Shown here piece by piece: positions 43,001 through 51,803 of a stretch of 64,000 nucleotides of DNA. The notes under the pieces were generated by a model. It was not told the DNA's origin and ran no database searches. It saw only the letters and a list, made by a program, of their open reading frames with translations. Position 1 is the first letter of the stretch, and the number at the start of each line of letters is the position of its first letter. Where the stretch lies: contig RAPG01000011.1 of assembly GCA_005239165.1 (NCBI GenBank), positions 113,598 through 177,597 of the forward strand, in the 5' to 3' direction. A program made the translations under genes and the position numbers. Origin of the DNA: Allopusillimonas ginsengisoli (GTDB taxonomy: Bacteria; Pseudomonadota; Gammaproteobacteria; Burkholderiales; Burkholderiaceae_B).

Positions 43001-45610
43001 TTTTGCCGCCAGCAAATCAGAGACATCCTCGAGCGCACGTGCGACCTGGGCTGGGCTAAAGCCGCTCGAGATACCCCCTATCACGATACCGAAGGTACTG
43101 TCGAAGGGAGCGTGCCGTGACTTGTCGGCAAGCTGTCCGAGGCGCGAGCCGTTCCAAAGCACGGACCAATAGTCTGAGTTGCACTCAACCGACAGGTAGT
43201 CGACCCGGTCGATGCCTGCAGGTCCTCCCGGGGCCTGCAGGTACATGGCCAGCAGGTCAGGTATGCAGTCAGGGTCGAGAATGCTGGCTGCTGGACAAGG
43301 GCGCGGATCGTCGCCCTCGACCTCTTCGTACAGCACTTGCTGGGCTAGGCAATGCCAGGCCAAGCGTAATGGATGCAGTGGTGAAAGGATGATGGCATCC
43401 GGTATGCGCGCAAGGGTCCGGCCATCCGCTTCCCTCGGGCATACAGCGATGGCATCTACCCAGCAGGCAACATTACGGTCGTTAGCCAGCCACTCCGTGT
43501 AGGTATCGAGATATGTCTCCACCACGGCGCGAAATCCAGCATCCCGGACCAGCCATTTCCCCAGGGGGGCAGATTCGAGCAAGCCTGCATGGTCGCTTGT
43601 TTCCCTAACTCGCCTGGCAATTTCCATGCGAGCTTCTACGAAGCCAGGCGGGGGCAGGAACAGCGAGGACTCGGGCCTTGGGTCATGTAGGAAGCGCGCC
43701 TGGGACAGGACTGGACCGTTGGGGGAATCCCAATCTGGCGACGTCCACTTCCCGGCATAATCATCCGAAAGTACCAGTGGAATAAAGGACTTGGACACGC
43801 TTTGCTCATCGAGTATCCACGCTTGCAGGCTCGATGAGCGGGCATGGCGATCAAGCTGGACGACGGCCTTTGTGTCGAATTTCTCCAGATGCCGCCGGTT
43901 AAGCTTGATCAGGCGCTCGAACTCGCTCCTGCATCCTTCCTCCTTGGCTTCCTCGCAGGTGATATATGCCCTACAGGTTTCGGGCCCGCTACCCCCCTGC
44001 CGCTGGAAAGTTATTTCAAGCTGGTACTTGCCATCGGCATCAATTTCGACCTGATACCCTCCCTCCTTAAGCCCATGCAACTGGAGTTGCTGCGGGGCCT
44101 CGCCGAGTTGCTCCGTTGCATCGTCGGGGATACCCTCTGCCTTGGTAACGATAGTGCTAGGCGCAACGAGCAGTAGTAGTTCGTAGCGCCCAGAGCCGGG
44201 CACGGAGAGCGTAGTTTCCCAGTCGGCTGCCCCACTACCCCTGCGCGGCTTCTTGGGCGGTGAAAGTTTTGCCGCCATCCGGCTCGTGACCAGGATGCCC
44301 GGGGACCAGCTTGCAAGGGAGATGACCCTGGCAGTAGCGGGCTTTCTATCATTGGCTACCACCTTGTAGCCAATCGGCGATTTTTGCCCGCTGGACGGCG
44401 GGGTGTCGTGGTAAGTTGCAATACCGTCGATGTGGACTGGAACGGCTGACCTGCCATGTGACCCACCGGTAAGGAACACCTCGACCGTCCCTTGGCCGGG
44501 CTCATCCCCGGCGGATATGGATAGCTCGACCATGTCCCTGACAATGGCTGGAATCCCACGGGTGACCGGCAGGATGGCATTTGTGCATACTATCGACAGG
44601 TCGCTGCTCGGCTCATCCGAGTCATCGGCAAGGAGCTCGCTCCAACATTCACTTGTCAGTAGAGTCCACCACGTAGGGGGCGGTTGAAGCTCTAGTGCAT
44701 CGAACGGCAAGTAGAACGCTTGGGTCGCGCGATCAAAGGCCGTTGGTATCTGGCACCCTGTCTGGACATGGTTCAGGAACTCGGCAAGCGCTTGCTTGAT
44801 TGGCACAGCAGTTGCCGTGGCCGCCAGGCGATCGATACCCGTCTTGAAGCCATCGGCCATTTCATTGGCAATTTTCTCCAGGACCCGAAGTTGCGACTTG
44901 GCAGCTACGCCGCCGTCCTGACTGGGTGGGCTGCCACAGGCAAGTGCCAGAGCAGAGCCTGGTGGCAATCCCTGTGCATTGCCATGGATAGAATAAATCC
45001 GCGATAGCATGCGCCAAGCAGCCTTGTGATAACCCTCGGCAGGATCCGCTTCATCGATTGCCGTTGCCGAGCGCTTAACAAGCAGTCTTGCATCGTCAAG
45101 CAACTCCTTGCCGATACCAGCGTATTCCAACCCCTGGTCGACCAGTTGTTGTATGAATCCGTCACCCCACCACTCATCGAATGTGGCGTGACCAGTGTTG
45201 CTAGCCGCACTCATGCCGAATTTTTCAGTGGTCGTTGCAATCGATGCGTTGTAATACAAGCCTGTCGGAACAAGAGCCACAAAACTAGCATTGTGTGGGT
45301 CGTCACGAACATGTAGCAGATGGTTCTCGTCGCACTTCCCGGAACTTCCAATCCCAGGGTTCGGGATGGTCATATGGCCAGGCGGAACCAGAAGCAAGAT
45401 TGGTAGTGTCGCCTCCGAACTATCCCGTCCTGAGGCTTCCTTTATGTTTTCCTCGTGGTTGGCAAGTTCGTTAAACACTTCCTCCAAGAGTTCAAGGGGT
45501 GGGCCATGGAAAATGAAGCGGGATTCGCGCTTGCTACCCCTGTCTCCCCCAATCGCATCCCGGATCTTCTCCCTGATGATGTTCGCAAGCGTATGTACAA
45601 GTCTATTCAT
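40058..45610 (-). CDS. HerA-like ATPase with PD-(D/E)XK-like motif, DptH-like, 1850 residues
   Basis: A giant protein with a C-terminal HerA/FtsK-type ATPase: Walker A VGDLGTGKTQLL near residues 1508-1520 and Walker B YLLVDEAD near 1731-1738. In between are RLLIFDYKRDYSS and the late motif ILASQYLRHF. A PD-(D/E)XK-like nuclease motif is visible at 1224-1249: RPDLLVVGI, then LTPVEVKCR with Asp1226 and Glu1247-x-Lys1249. The first 1200 residues match no domain I know. Size, ATPase type and place after two smaller genes resemble DptH of the DptFGH phosphorothioation-linked restriction module. It overlaps the upstream gene by four bases. No dnd genes are present; a C5 methyltransferase takes their place. 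Dpt homology is an inference. Confidence 0.7.
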   Translation of the reverse strand: MNRLVHTLANIIREKIRDAIGGDRGSKRESRFIFHGPPLELLEEVFNELANHEENIKEASGRDSSEATLPILLLVPPGHMTIPNPGIGSSGKCDENHLLHVRDDPHNASFVALVPTGLYYNASIATTTEKFGMSAASNTGHATFDEWWGDGFIQQLVDQGLEYAGIGKELLDDARLLVKRSATAIDEADPAEGYHKAAWRMLSRIYSIHGNAQGLPPGSALALACGSPPSQDGGVAAKSQLRVLEKIANEMADGFKTGIDRLAATATAVPIKQALAEFLNHVQTGCQIPTAFDRATQAFYLPFDALELQPPPTWWTLLTSECWSELLADDSDEPSSDLSIVCTNAILPVTRGIPAIVRDMVELSISAGDEPGQGTVEVFLTGGSHGRSAVPVHIDGIATYHDTPPSSGQKSPIGYKVVANDRKPATARVISLASWSPGILVTSRMAAKLSPPKKPRRGSGAADWETTLSVPGSGRYELLLLVAPSTIVTKAEGIPDDATEQLGEAPQQLQLHGLKEGGYQVEIDADGKYQLEITFQRQGGSGPETCRAYITCEEAKEEGCRSEFERLIKLNRRHLEKFDTKAVVQLDRHARSSSLQAWILDEQSVSKSFIPLVLSDDYAGKWTSPDWDSPNGPVLSQARFLHDPRPESSLFLPPPGFVEARMEIARRVRETSDHAGLLESAPLGKWLVRDAGFRAVVETYLDTYTEWLANDRNVACWVDAIAVCPREADGRTLARIPDAIILSPLHPLRLAWHCLAQQVLYEEVEGDDPRPCPAASILDPDCIPDLLAMYLQAPGGPAGIDRVDYLSVECNSDYWSVLWNGSRLGQLADKSRHAPFDSTFGIVIGGISSGFSPAQVARALEDVSDLLAAKPIVSLVISSGGGATDACNEGLATWCAKRFGNGEKSGPIQGVGPRLLEVFDTRPASSRPDQATIANLSEDTGNRVRWFEQQPPGTKPDLGIIAQLDAAQPESKVVGMRSPLGVGGLIRHRIRRQLHGAFLSESRQARSMPPSSDIFANKVSNCILALEGGHDDTIGLQFAPNVHAVSNMLEDKKAGFVAVSSSAIDPACFLGGWVKGTYLWDYDLPSYSHRAGDTSGYYLLSQVRDADRDALRRVLQPLPGCRDLGDEQVEQILLEVARRGIPTVRGLSGDDTGATGDLGLFLAVRLLQDQFRAAGSMDSLLPVLSGSPGDASIAIIIPVDPFRGYLADLSRSLGKDRKDTSLSRPDLLVVGIHVGEDQIHLRLTPVEVKCRQQASTLSPNDAKDALAQARALSTLLKAIEARAANSLAWKLAYQHLLLSMIGFGLRVYSQHEVVTQHAGRWAGYHERIAAAILGPDPSITIDESGRLVVVDGSSLSDAHDHDGDGFYESIFISPTDAGRVVGGDAQGFYEAVRAKVGTWRLLPLPKEATGASTGAIIDLPPQPTNDIAIEPGIEESSKGLEAPTVALAEHDEQESEPHPSNEPTATRVDEEGAAGILLSVGRTVDGFEPRQLSLNISDTRLNQLNIGVVGDLGTGKTQLLKSLIFQITQARQENRGIKPRLLIFDYKRDYSSPEFVEATGARVVRPSRLPLNLFDTSSMAESVAPWLDRFRFFADVLDKVYSGIGPVQRDKLKGAVRKAYETCSIQGRQPTIYDIHAEYRELLGGKSDSPMAIIDDLVDMEIFEKEPSKTVPFNEFLDGIVVVSLDAMGQDDRSKNMLVAIMLNMFYENMLRTPKRPFNGTDPQLRVIDSYLLVDEADNIMRYEFDVLRKLLLQGREFGAGVILASQYLRHFKASATDYREPLLTWFIHKVPNVTPAELGALGFTADLGELSERVKTLPNHHCLYKSFDIAGEVIRGLPFYELDKDRRGK

Positions 45611-47145
45611 TGTTCTGTGCCCATGGCCTGGGTGACTGGAAAGGGGGGAAGCAAGAGCATGCCGCTCTCCGCGTCCGGGCTATCAAGCACCAGACCCAGC
45701 ATTCGAAGTTGATGACCCAGATCATTCCGGGCAATGTCATGGCGGTCGACGACGATGCCATAGGCTGCCAAGTGCTGACCCAGGCGATGGATCGAGCGTG
45801 GCCCTCCCATTCCAGCCAGCGCGCAGTGAACGAGGGCAAGCACGGCGACCGGTCCCAGCGACACGACCCAGGGACTGGATGGGCTGTTTCCCTTCTTCTT
45901 GAGTACATAGCCCTGATCATATCCCCTGAGCAACTGGATCGCCGTCTGCCGCTGACCCAAGGCATGTCGCGCGAACTCGAGCAGGTTCGCACCTATGCCT
46001 TTCTTGCAGTTCAGCGCGCGAGCCTCACGCTCGCGGATTTCAGCAAGCATGGCCTGTATCCCGTTAGCGGCCAGCGTTGCACGGTTGGCACGGATATGCT
46101 GGCACAGCAGGCTAATCCCATGCCCCGAGGAAATATCCCCGTCAAAAGGGATGCCGGCATGTGCGAGCGACCACAGGAGAGCATTGATTCCCAGGCGAGC
46201 GGCCAAGTAGCCGGAAGCCTTGTCCCTAAGTCCATTCAGGGCCTTACCACCATATGTCATGTATTGAGGGCTGTCCGGGAATATCTCGCTCCTAGCCTCG
46301 TCGGGCCCTGAAGGTCCATCGCCAGCAAGGGCATCGGATAGGCAACGCCATGTCCGCGCCTGCACATCGCAGAGCCATGTCACGTGTGCCACGGCTGCCA
46401 GACGCAATACAGCCTCGAGGAGGCTTGTCCACTGCCTGCGTGTCATGCTGTCCTTTGCATGTATGACAGCTCGCAGGTCCTTGACGAACTGCTTAGCCGG
46501 CATGAAGCGCACACCCTCGAAATCCTCCTCCAAGAGGTGTGCAACCTCACTGGGAGGAACTGGTGCAAGCTGCCACGAGGTTTGGCTGTCCCAGGTGGCA
46601 GTCTCTTGCTCGAGCCAGCGAGCAAAGACATCGTCCTGCTCCCCCACGCCCAAGGCAGCGAAGAGCTCTTTCCAGAGTGCAAGTGCAGTGTCGTCGTCCT
46701 TGGATCCTAGCCATACCATCCGTCGCACCAGGCTTCCCGCCGGCCATGAATTGCTGCTCAGGCGCGCCGACCCGGAAAAGAGTGCAAGGGAGGGAACGAC
46801 AGGGGTCACCTGAAGGAATCGCTTCGCAGACTGGTTCGGGAGCTTGGGACTTTCCAATACTCCATGCAGGACCATATTCCACGTTTCTGCGGCGAGGGTC
46901 GCCCCATCGGGCGAGGCGAGATGCTTGTCGCGCAGCTTTTGCAGCTTCTTTTCCAGATCGCGCCCGGCCTGCGGAACGCTACCCTCGCTCGTGGATGCAA
47001 AGCCAATGGTTCGGTAAAGCGATGCCACCAGAACCTCGGAGCTTGCATACTCCGGAGCCGGGCTTATGGCTAGAGAAGATCTTTTGTATGCGAGGTGGGA
47101 GTTCTCCCTCTTCCATGGGGATTGCTTGAAAGCTTCAAGTGTCAT
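45607..47145 (-). CDS. Unknown protein of the methyltransferase-ATPase operon, DptG-like by position
   Basis: A protein of about 512 residues, largely helical and without a recognisable motif. Stretches such as NKGIGANLLEFARH-like KKGIGANLLEFARHALGQRQ and SLGPVAVLALVHCALAG lie in the C-terminal third. I start at ATG 47145, which overlaps the stop of the ATPase gene (ATGA); the stop overlaps the start of the 1850-residue gene in the same way. Position between a small ATPase and a HerA-like giant parallels DptG. The function is unknown; it may bridge the two ATPases. Confidence 0.6.
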   Translation of the reverse strand: MTLEAFKQSPWKRENSHLAYKRSSLAISPAPEYASSEVLVASLYRTIGFASTSEGSVPQAGRDLEKKLQKLRDKHLASPDGATLAAETWNMVLHGVLESPKLPNQSAKRFLQVTPVVPSLALFSGSARLSSNSWPAGSLVRRMVWLGSKDDDTALALWKELFAALGVGEQDDVFARWLEQETATWDSQTSWQLAPVPPSEVAHLLEEDFEGVRFMPAKQFVKDLRAVIHAKDSMTRRQWTSLLEAVLRLAAVAHVTWLCDVQARTWRCLSDALAGDGPSGPDEARSEIFPDSPQYMTYGGKALNGLRDKASGYLAARLGINALLWSLAHAGIPFDGDISSGHGISLLCQHIRANRATLAANGIQAMLAEIREREARALNCKKGIGANLLEFARHALGQRQTAIQLLRGYDQGYVLKKKGNSPSSPWVVSLGPVAVLALVHCALAGMGGPRSIHRLGQHLAAYGIVVDRHDIARNDLGHQLRMLGLVLDSPDAESGMLLLPPFPVTQAMGTEQ

Positions 47146-49271
47146 GCCTGTCCCTCTCCGTCTACAGCAACGAAACCGCTCCATGAGCTTCTTATTTCTG
47201 TCCCATCTGCCCCAATCCGTATCGGTGCATCCATGAGTATCTCGGGATCACGGACGATAGGGCCTGACAACCGAGCCCTTGTCGTATCGAGCAGTGCGAC
47301 CACGGTATGGGGAAGTGATGCCGGAGATAGTCCGCGCTCCAGTTCCTTGACCGCCTTGAATAGGTCATAGGTCAGTGCGATGGGCTGCACGGACTGGCCG
47401 CTGCCGACCTCGAGAAAGCAAATGGGAGAGCGCGGCCGCCCTTCGTACGAAAGCTGCTTTTCCTTAACTCGACGGGCAGGCACTACAAGCGTCGCCTGCC
47501 GTTGCGTTGGCGGCAACGGTTGGCCAAATGTGGTGGTGAGGGATACCTCGAAAACCTGTCCATTGTTGAGGAGATTCTTTACTTGCTTGGCAACCTCGAA
47601 GAGCCGCTGCCCCTTGTCGTCGTCTTCCACCACTTTCTGGAACGCCGCCAGGACCTGGGCGTCCGCGACTACCGCCGAGCGAGTACAAATACTGCGCCTC
47701 GCAAGCCTGCACGCGAAGTCACGAAGAATGCGCTGGAGACGGCTGGCGGCAGATGGATTCTTGCGTCGGACGGGTGGAGAAGAAAGCACATTGTCTGCCC
47801 TGGCCAATCGCCTCATAAGCTCAAGCTCGGTCGTCGACAACACCTGGAACCTGCGAAGGAAGTCGATCCCGCCAGCAAGAGATCGACTGAACTGGGTGTC
47901 CAATTCGCCAAGCAGCACCTTGCTTCGCCCGCTGACCGCGACTTCGATATCGGGGCTTGCCAGCGCAGGATCCAAAAGATCCGACAAGCTTCCCACCAGG
48001 GGCGCGATAGTTGCCGGCAAGTAAGCTCCCTTGCGTTCCAGGAGAAAGTGCTGGAGCCCACTCAAGATGCGTGTCTCGCTCGCCACCTTGTCAAGGCCAA
48101 GGTCCTTAATGCCTTGCCGCAGCGTGCTTGCCGCATCTGGATCCCAATGGTGGAAAAGTGCATGCTGGTAGCTCGACGTTGCGAGATGGAACATGGCCGT
48201 CAGTTGCTGTCGACGGGGAGCCTTTGCCGTTTGTCCCGACTTGTCCAGCTCACTCTGGTGCAGGGCCCACTCGCATGGGTCGCCATGCTCTCCTTGCCCT
48301 GTGGGGCGGCTACCTGCCAAAAGGTACGAGATCAGGGAGAAGAGGTCCCGAAAGCTCCATCTTTTACCACTAGATAACTCATACCAGCGAAGCACCTGAA
48401 GAAGCGACGTGCGGTTTTCCTCCCGGCCCAGCAGCGCTTGGCTGTTGCAAAACGGGCAGTCTTTGCCAGCCGAGCATCCGCCGGGGCCTGGCCAATAGGC
48501 TTGGTTCGTAGCGTACGCTAGTAGGATCGAGGCGGGAGAAGGCAGATCCACGCCAGGGCTGACCAATAACGACTCCGCATCCATCGGCCAAACGGCTATC
48601 GCAGGGAAACCATGGAGTGGCCAACAAGAGGGTGCGTTGGAAGAAAGACTGACGGAGCGAGTAATGGCCTCCAGCAAAGTGCACGCGTTGGAAAGGCCAT
48701 GATCGAGGGCATGGATCAATGCATCATCGAGGACGCCACGGTTGACACAACACAGGTAGTAGTCTCCTGTCGAGCCGCCTAGTTGTGCGAGCAACTCCTC
48801 GATCAATAGCTCAGGAGCCGGGCGGCCTTCGTGCCCCGCCGTGGCAGATGCATCCTGCACGATGGACAGGCCCAACTCACGTGGAATAGACGCAATGCAA
48901 CCAGCGTCGACATGCACGACCCTCGCAACGGCTTGTCCTGCGGGGGGATGGAACGATAGGGAAAGCTCGTCCATCAGCTTTCCACCAGCTCCCAGCCCCT
49001 TGTCCAGGCAACTGATCGTGTGCTCGATCGCCTCGGTCTTGCCATTGCCGGGCCCTCCTACCAACAGCAGGATCCGTGGAGTGGCAGGGGTCCCGGACGC
49101 CACCTGTCCGGCCCATGCCTCAAGCCGGGAGATCAGGTTAGTCCGCAACAGTTCTTTGCCTGGCCTGCCGCTGCCCGGATCAAAGAGCCGTTTTACCCCT
49201 CCGGAATGGTGTCCAGCCCATTCTAGTAGATCCTTCGGGAACCTAGGAACCGGTATCGATACGTCTTCCAT
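47142..49271 (-). CDS. P-loop ATPase of the methyltransferase operon, DptF-like
   Basis: A 709-residue ATPase. The N-terminal P-loop is LLLVGGPGNGKTEAIEHT near residues 68-85. A cysteine cluster, GCSAGKDCPFCNS, near residue 270 suggests a zinc site. The C-terminal part includes PIRIGADGTEIRSSWSGF. The stretch YYLCCVNRGVLDDALIHALD after the P-loop is like the sensor region of DptF-type ATPases. It starts 13 bases after the methyltransferase stop and is coupled to the next gene. It probably drives assembly or DNA tracking in a restriction complex. Assignment to the DptF family needs a profile search. Confidence 0.6.
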   Translation of the reverse strand: MEDVSIPVPRFPKDLLEWAGHHSGGVKRLFDPGSGRPGKELLRTNLISRLEAWAGQVASGTPATPRILLLVGGPGNGKTEAIEHTISCLDKGLGAGGKLMDELSLSFHPPAGQAVARVVHVDAGCIASIPRELGLSIVQDASATAGHEGRPAPELLIEELLAQLGGSTGDYYLCCVNRGVLDDALIHALDHGLSNACTLLEAITRSVSLSSNAPSCWPLHGFPAIAVWPMDAESLLVSPGVDLPSPASILLAYATNQAYWPGPGGCSAGKDCPFCNSQALLGREENRTSLLQVLRWYELSSGKRWSFRDLFSLISYLLAGSRPTGQGEHGDPCEWALHQSELDKSGQTAKAPRRQQLTAMFHLATSSYQHALFHHWDPDAASTLRQGIKDLGLDKVASETRILSGLQHFLLERKGAYLPATIAPLVGSLSDLLDPALASPDIEVAVSGRSKVLLGELDTQFSRSLAGGIDFLRRFQVLSTTELELMRRLARADNVLSSPPVRRKNPSAASRLQRILRDFACRLARRSICTRSAVVADAQVLAAFQKVVEDDDKGQRLFEVAKQVKNLLNNGQVFEVSLTTTFGQPLPPTQRQATLVVPARRVKEKQLSYEGRPRSPICFLEVGSGQSVQPIALTYDLFKAVKELERGLSPASLPHTVVALLDTTRARLSGPIVRDPEILMDAPIRIGADGTEIRSSWSGFVAVDGEGQA

Positions 49272-49284
49272 CTTTCCCCATCTC

Positions 49285-50763
49285 CTATGCTATTGCGGCT
49301 ACGGCCGGCTCATGCTGTGTGTCCAACTGCGCTTGCTTTTGTTGCCTGGCTGCCTCCCCTGCCTCCATGAGGATAGAGGTGACGGCAAGGCCAACAGCCT
49401 CGGCCAGCAGTGGCGGGACGGCATTGCCTACCTGGGTATAGCGGGGGCATTCCTTGGTCCGCCTCTCCCCTCCGGTCGTAAACTTTCCCCGGAAACGGAA
49501 CCAATCGGGAAAGCTCTGTAGCCGGGCGCTTTCACGCACGGTCAGGACCCTTGGCTCGGAATAGTGAAGGACATCGTCCGGCAAGGTCGTGATCGTTGGG
49601 GCAGGTTCCCAAGCCGACATGGGATAGATCCGATGCTTCTTGAGGCCGAACCTGGCGCGGCTTTCATCATTCATCCGAACGCCAGGCGTACACTCCTCGA
49701 TAATCCTCTTGAAGCGAGCCTGGATTTCGTCCCTGTGCCGAACCAGGCGCATGCTATCCATGGCATCGCTGCGGCAATGCTTGTGCATAAATCGCTGGTA
49801 CGGAGTCCTGGGGCCGAGATAATATGCCTCCTCGAAGCCGCTTGGCGAAAACGGGTCGGTGCACGGCCTGGTGATTGTCCTTCCTACCAATAGATCCGAT
49901 ATCGCATCCTGGGCAGAGATCAACTTAGTCCTTGGCAGACCATGCTTAGCGAGCAGCTCACCTCGCTTCGTCTCCAATACCTCGAAGGCTCTCTTGACGC
50001 CTGCTTCCAGACGCGACGCAAGGTGCTTCCGGAGCCCGATCACGATCAGCCTCGAACGGCGCTGAGGAACACCGAAGCGGGATGCATCCACAATCTCGCC
50101 GTGGACCTCATAGCCGATCGCCTCGAGGCTCTTCTTGAGCTTGTCATAGTACGATTCGGAGGCCTTTTCACGGTCGCCCTCTTGGCCCGGCTTGCTTAAA
50201 TGAGCGACTTTCATTCCTGGTACGTTCTCTAGCACTAGCACGGATGGCTTGATCGCGTCCACGACCTGAACATACTTCTCGAAAAGCTGGTTGCGGGGGT
50301 CGTCCTCCTGACGCCTGCCGGCAAAGCTAAAGCCCTGGCATGGAGGACCTCCTGCAAGCACTTGGACCTGCCCTTGCAATTGCCTAAGATCCTCGATGTG
50401 TTTTTCCAGCAAATCATCGATACTCCAGGCTTGTTGCTCCAGCCACGTTGGCCATGCGAACTTGGTGACGGGAACCTTCCGCGGACCGAGGAAGTTATCT
50501 GAGAATGTGCTGAATGCCATGGGATCCCGCTCCACGGCGAATTGGCCCTGAAGCCCAGCCATCGTAAGGCCTAGCGATAGGCCACCACAGCCGGAGAAGA
50601 GATCTACAAACTTGTATTGGGTCATGATGTCTGGAATGGTTTCCGGTGAGCTATGCGGGGTTCGCGGGCATAACCCGGGGCTTCCTGGCACCGAGATGTA
50701 CTCGGTCTTGTCGTAGGGGAGACGGTCTCTAGGCCTCCTGGGGGACTGGGCATCGATGATCAA
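49285..50763 (-). CDS. DNA (cytosine-5-)-methyltransferase
   Basis: A C5-cytosine methyltransferase. Motif I is FVDLFSGCGG, motif IV GGPPCQGFSFAGR with the catalytic cysteine, motif VI LVLENVPG, motif VIII VPQRRSRLIVIG, and motif X near the end is QVGNAVPPLLAEAVG. The ATG at 50763 overlaps the stop of the AbiEii gene and adds about 46 poorly structured residues. The ATG at 50625 (MTQYKFVDLF) fits the family start better but lacks a ribosome site. The target recognition region lies between motifs VIII and IX and its specificity cannot be read. It should mark self DNA for the ATPase/nuclease genes downstream. Confidence 0.92.
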   Translation of the reverse strand: MIIDAQSPRRPRDRLPYDKTEYISVPGSPGLCPRTPHSSPETIPDIMTQYKFVDLFSGCGGLSLGLTMAGLQGQFAVERDPMAFSTFSDNFLGPRKVPVTKFAWPTWLEQQAWSIDDLLEKHIEDLRQLQGQVQVLAGGPPCQGFSFAGRRQEDDPRNQLFEKYVQVVDAIKPSVLVLENVPGMKVAHLSKPGQEGDREKASESYYDKLKKSLEAIGYEVHGEIVDASRFGVPQRRSRLIVIGLRKHLASRLEAGVKRAFEVLETKRGELLAKHGLPRTKLISAQDAISDLLVGRTITRPCTDPFSPSGFEEAYYLGPRTPYQRFMHKHCRSDAMDSMRLVRHRDEIQARFKRIIEECTPGVRMNDESRARFGLKKHRIYPMSAWEPAPTITTLPDDVLHYSEPRVLTVRESARLQSFPDWFRFRGKFTTGGERRTKECPRYTQVGNAVPPLLAEAVGLAVTSILMEAGEAARQQKQAQLDTQHEPAVAAIA

Positions 50764-51803
50764 GCCATGCCCCCCGTCGTCGTATATGCAGCGTGGTTCG
50801 CCAAGGCCTCGACTTGCCTGCAGGTTTGCATCAGGGTCTCGAAGCCTGGGGCATCACCCAGCATCACTTGGTCCTCGATCATCGCGGCATAGTCCGTGGC
50901 CAGGGCGGTCAGCGCCTTGCCATCGGGAACTATCCGGAGATGGCCATCCACTGCGCGTGCATAGTCGATATCCTCTCCGTTCCAATCTTTCTCAATGGAG
51001 AACAAGGATTTATTGCGAGCTACTGCAACGGCAACATCCCGATCTCGAATAGCTGGCTCAAAAAACTCACTACGAGAAAGGGCAGCAAGATCGTACCAAT
51101 GCCGTGCATAGCGCTCCCCGCGCAAACTCCCCTTCAGGCAGTAGAGATGAGCCGTCGTAGCTTTCTCCCAGAATGTACAGCTTACCCCCATCACTTGAGC
51201 GTGAGCACTTGGGAATAAAATCCCCGACAAGTGACCATTCATGTCGCAAGTTATCGGCACCATTTGATGGGCCTCACCCGTCAAATGCGCGCCAAACTTC
51301 AGAACTACGGCCGGGGCTACGTACCCAGTCCCGAGCCCTATGGGCGGATAGCTGAGCAGCAGCTTGTCGCGGTTCTCGCCCACCAACTCAAGCCGCCCGG
51401 ATAGCCTATCCTTGACCATAGCAGACTCTAGAATCGGAATGATGGTGGATTCAATCCATGTTGGCAGCCGCTGGCGAACTGCACTAGTCCATTCACTGGC
51501 CTGGCAACGCGTGATAGGCAAGCCATCACTATTACCCGCAAGTTCGCCGATGAGATGGCTTATGTCATAGGTAAGATCTATGTCCTCGGAGAGTCGGTCA
51601 ATCACCTTGAAAGCTTTCGATAACGCAGTGCCTCCCTTAAACGTCAAGGCTTTGCCGAGCTTAGTGTCGAACAAAGCGGAAAGCGCCCATACCACCCATA
51701 CATCTTTCTCAAGTAAGTGCACAGGCCGCCCCGTAAGGGCTCGTACCGCCTCCAGTGCCTCGCCTTGGTCTTGGCGATGAAGACTAAAGAACGGCTCTGC
51801 CAC
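50760..51803 (-). CDS. AbiEii/AbiGii-type nucleotidyltransferase toxin
   Basis: A protein of about 347 residues of the AbiEii family, a nucleotidyltransferase-fold toxin. The catalytic signature is LTFKGGTALSKAF at about 54-66 followed by LSEDIDLTYD at about 71-80. I use GTG 51803, which has GAGGAGG upstream; an ATG at 51821 is an alternative. The start lies inside the antitoxin gene and the stop overlaps the methyltransferase start, so the toxin, antitoxin and methyltransferase are translationally linked. Confidence 0.87.
   Translation of the reverse strand: MAEPFFSLHRQDQGEALEAVRALTGRPVHLLEKDVWVVWALSALFDTKLGKALTFKGGTALSKAFKVIDRLSEDIDLTYDISHLIGELAGNSDGLPITRCQASEWTSAVRQRLPTWIESTIIPILESAMVKDRLSGRLELVGENRDKLLLSYPPIGLGTGYVAPAVVLKFGAHLTGEAHQMVPITCDMNGHLSGILFPSAHAQVMGVSCTFWEKATTAHLYCLKGSLRGERYARHWYDLAALSRSEFFEPAIRDRDVAVAVARNKSLFSIEKDWNGEDIDYARAVDGHLRIVPDGKALTALATDYAAMIEDQVMLGDAPGFETLMQTCRQVEALANHAAYTTTGGMA

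Noticed and set aside
39618..50763. Druantia type II, DISARM or BREX
   Set aside because: No DUF1998 helicase, no DrmA/B-like helicase pair and no PglZ or BrxL-like gene is visible. The giant protein is HerA-like, not a DEAD-box helicase.
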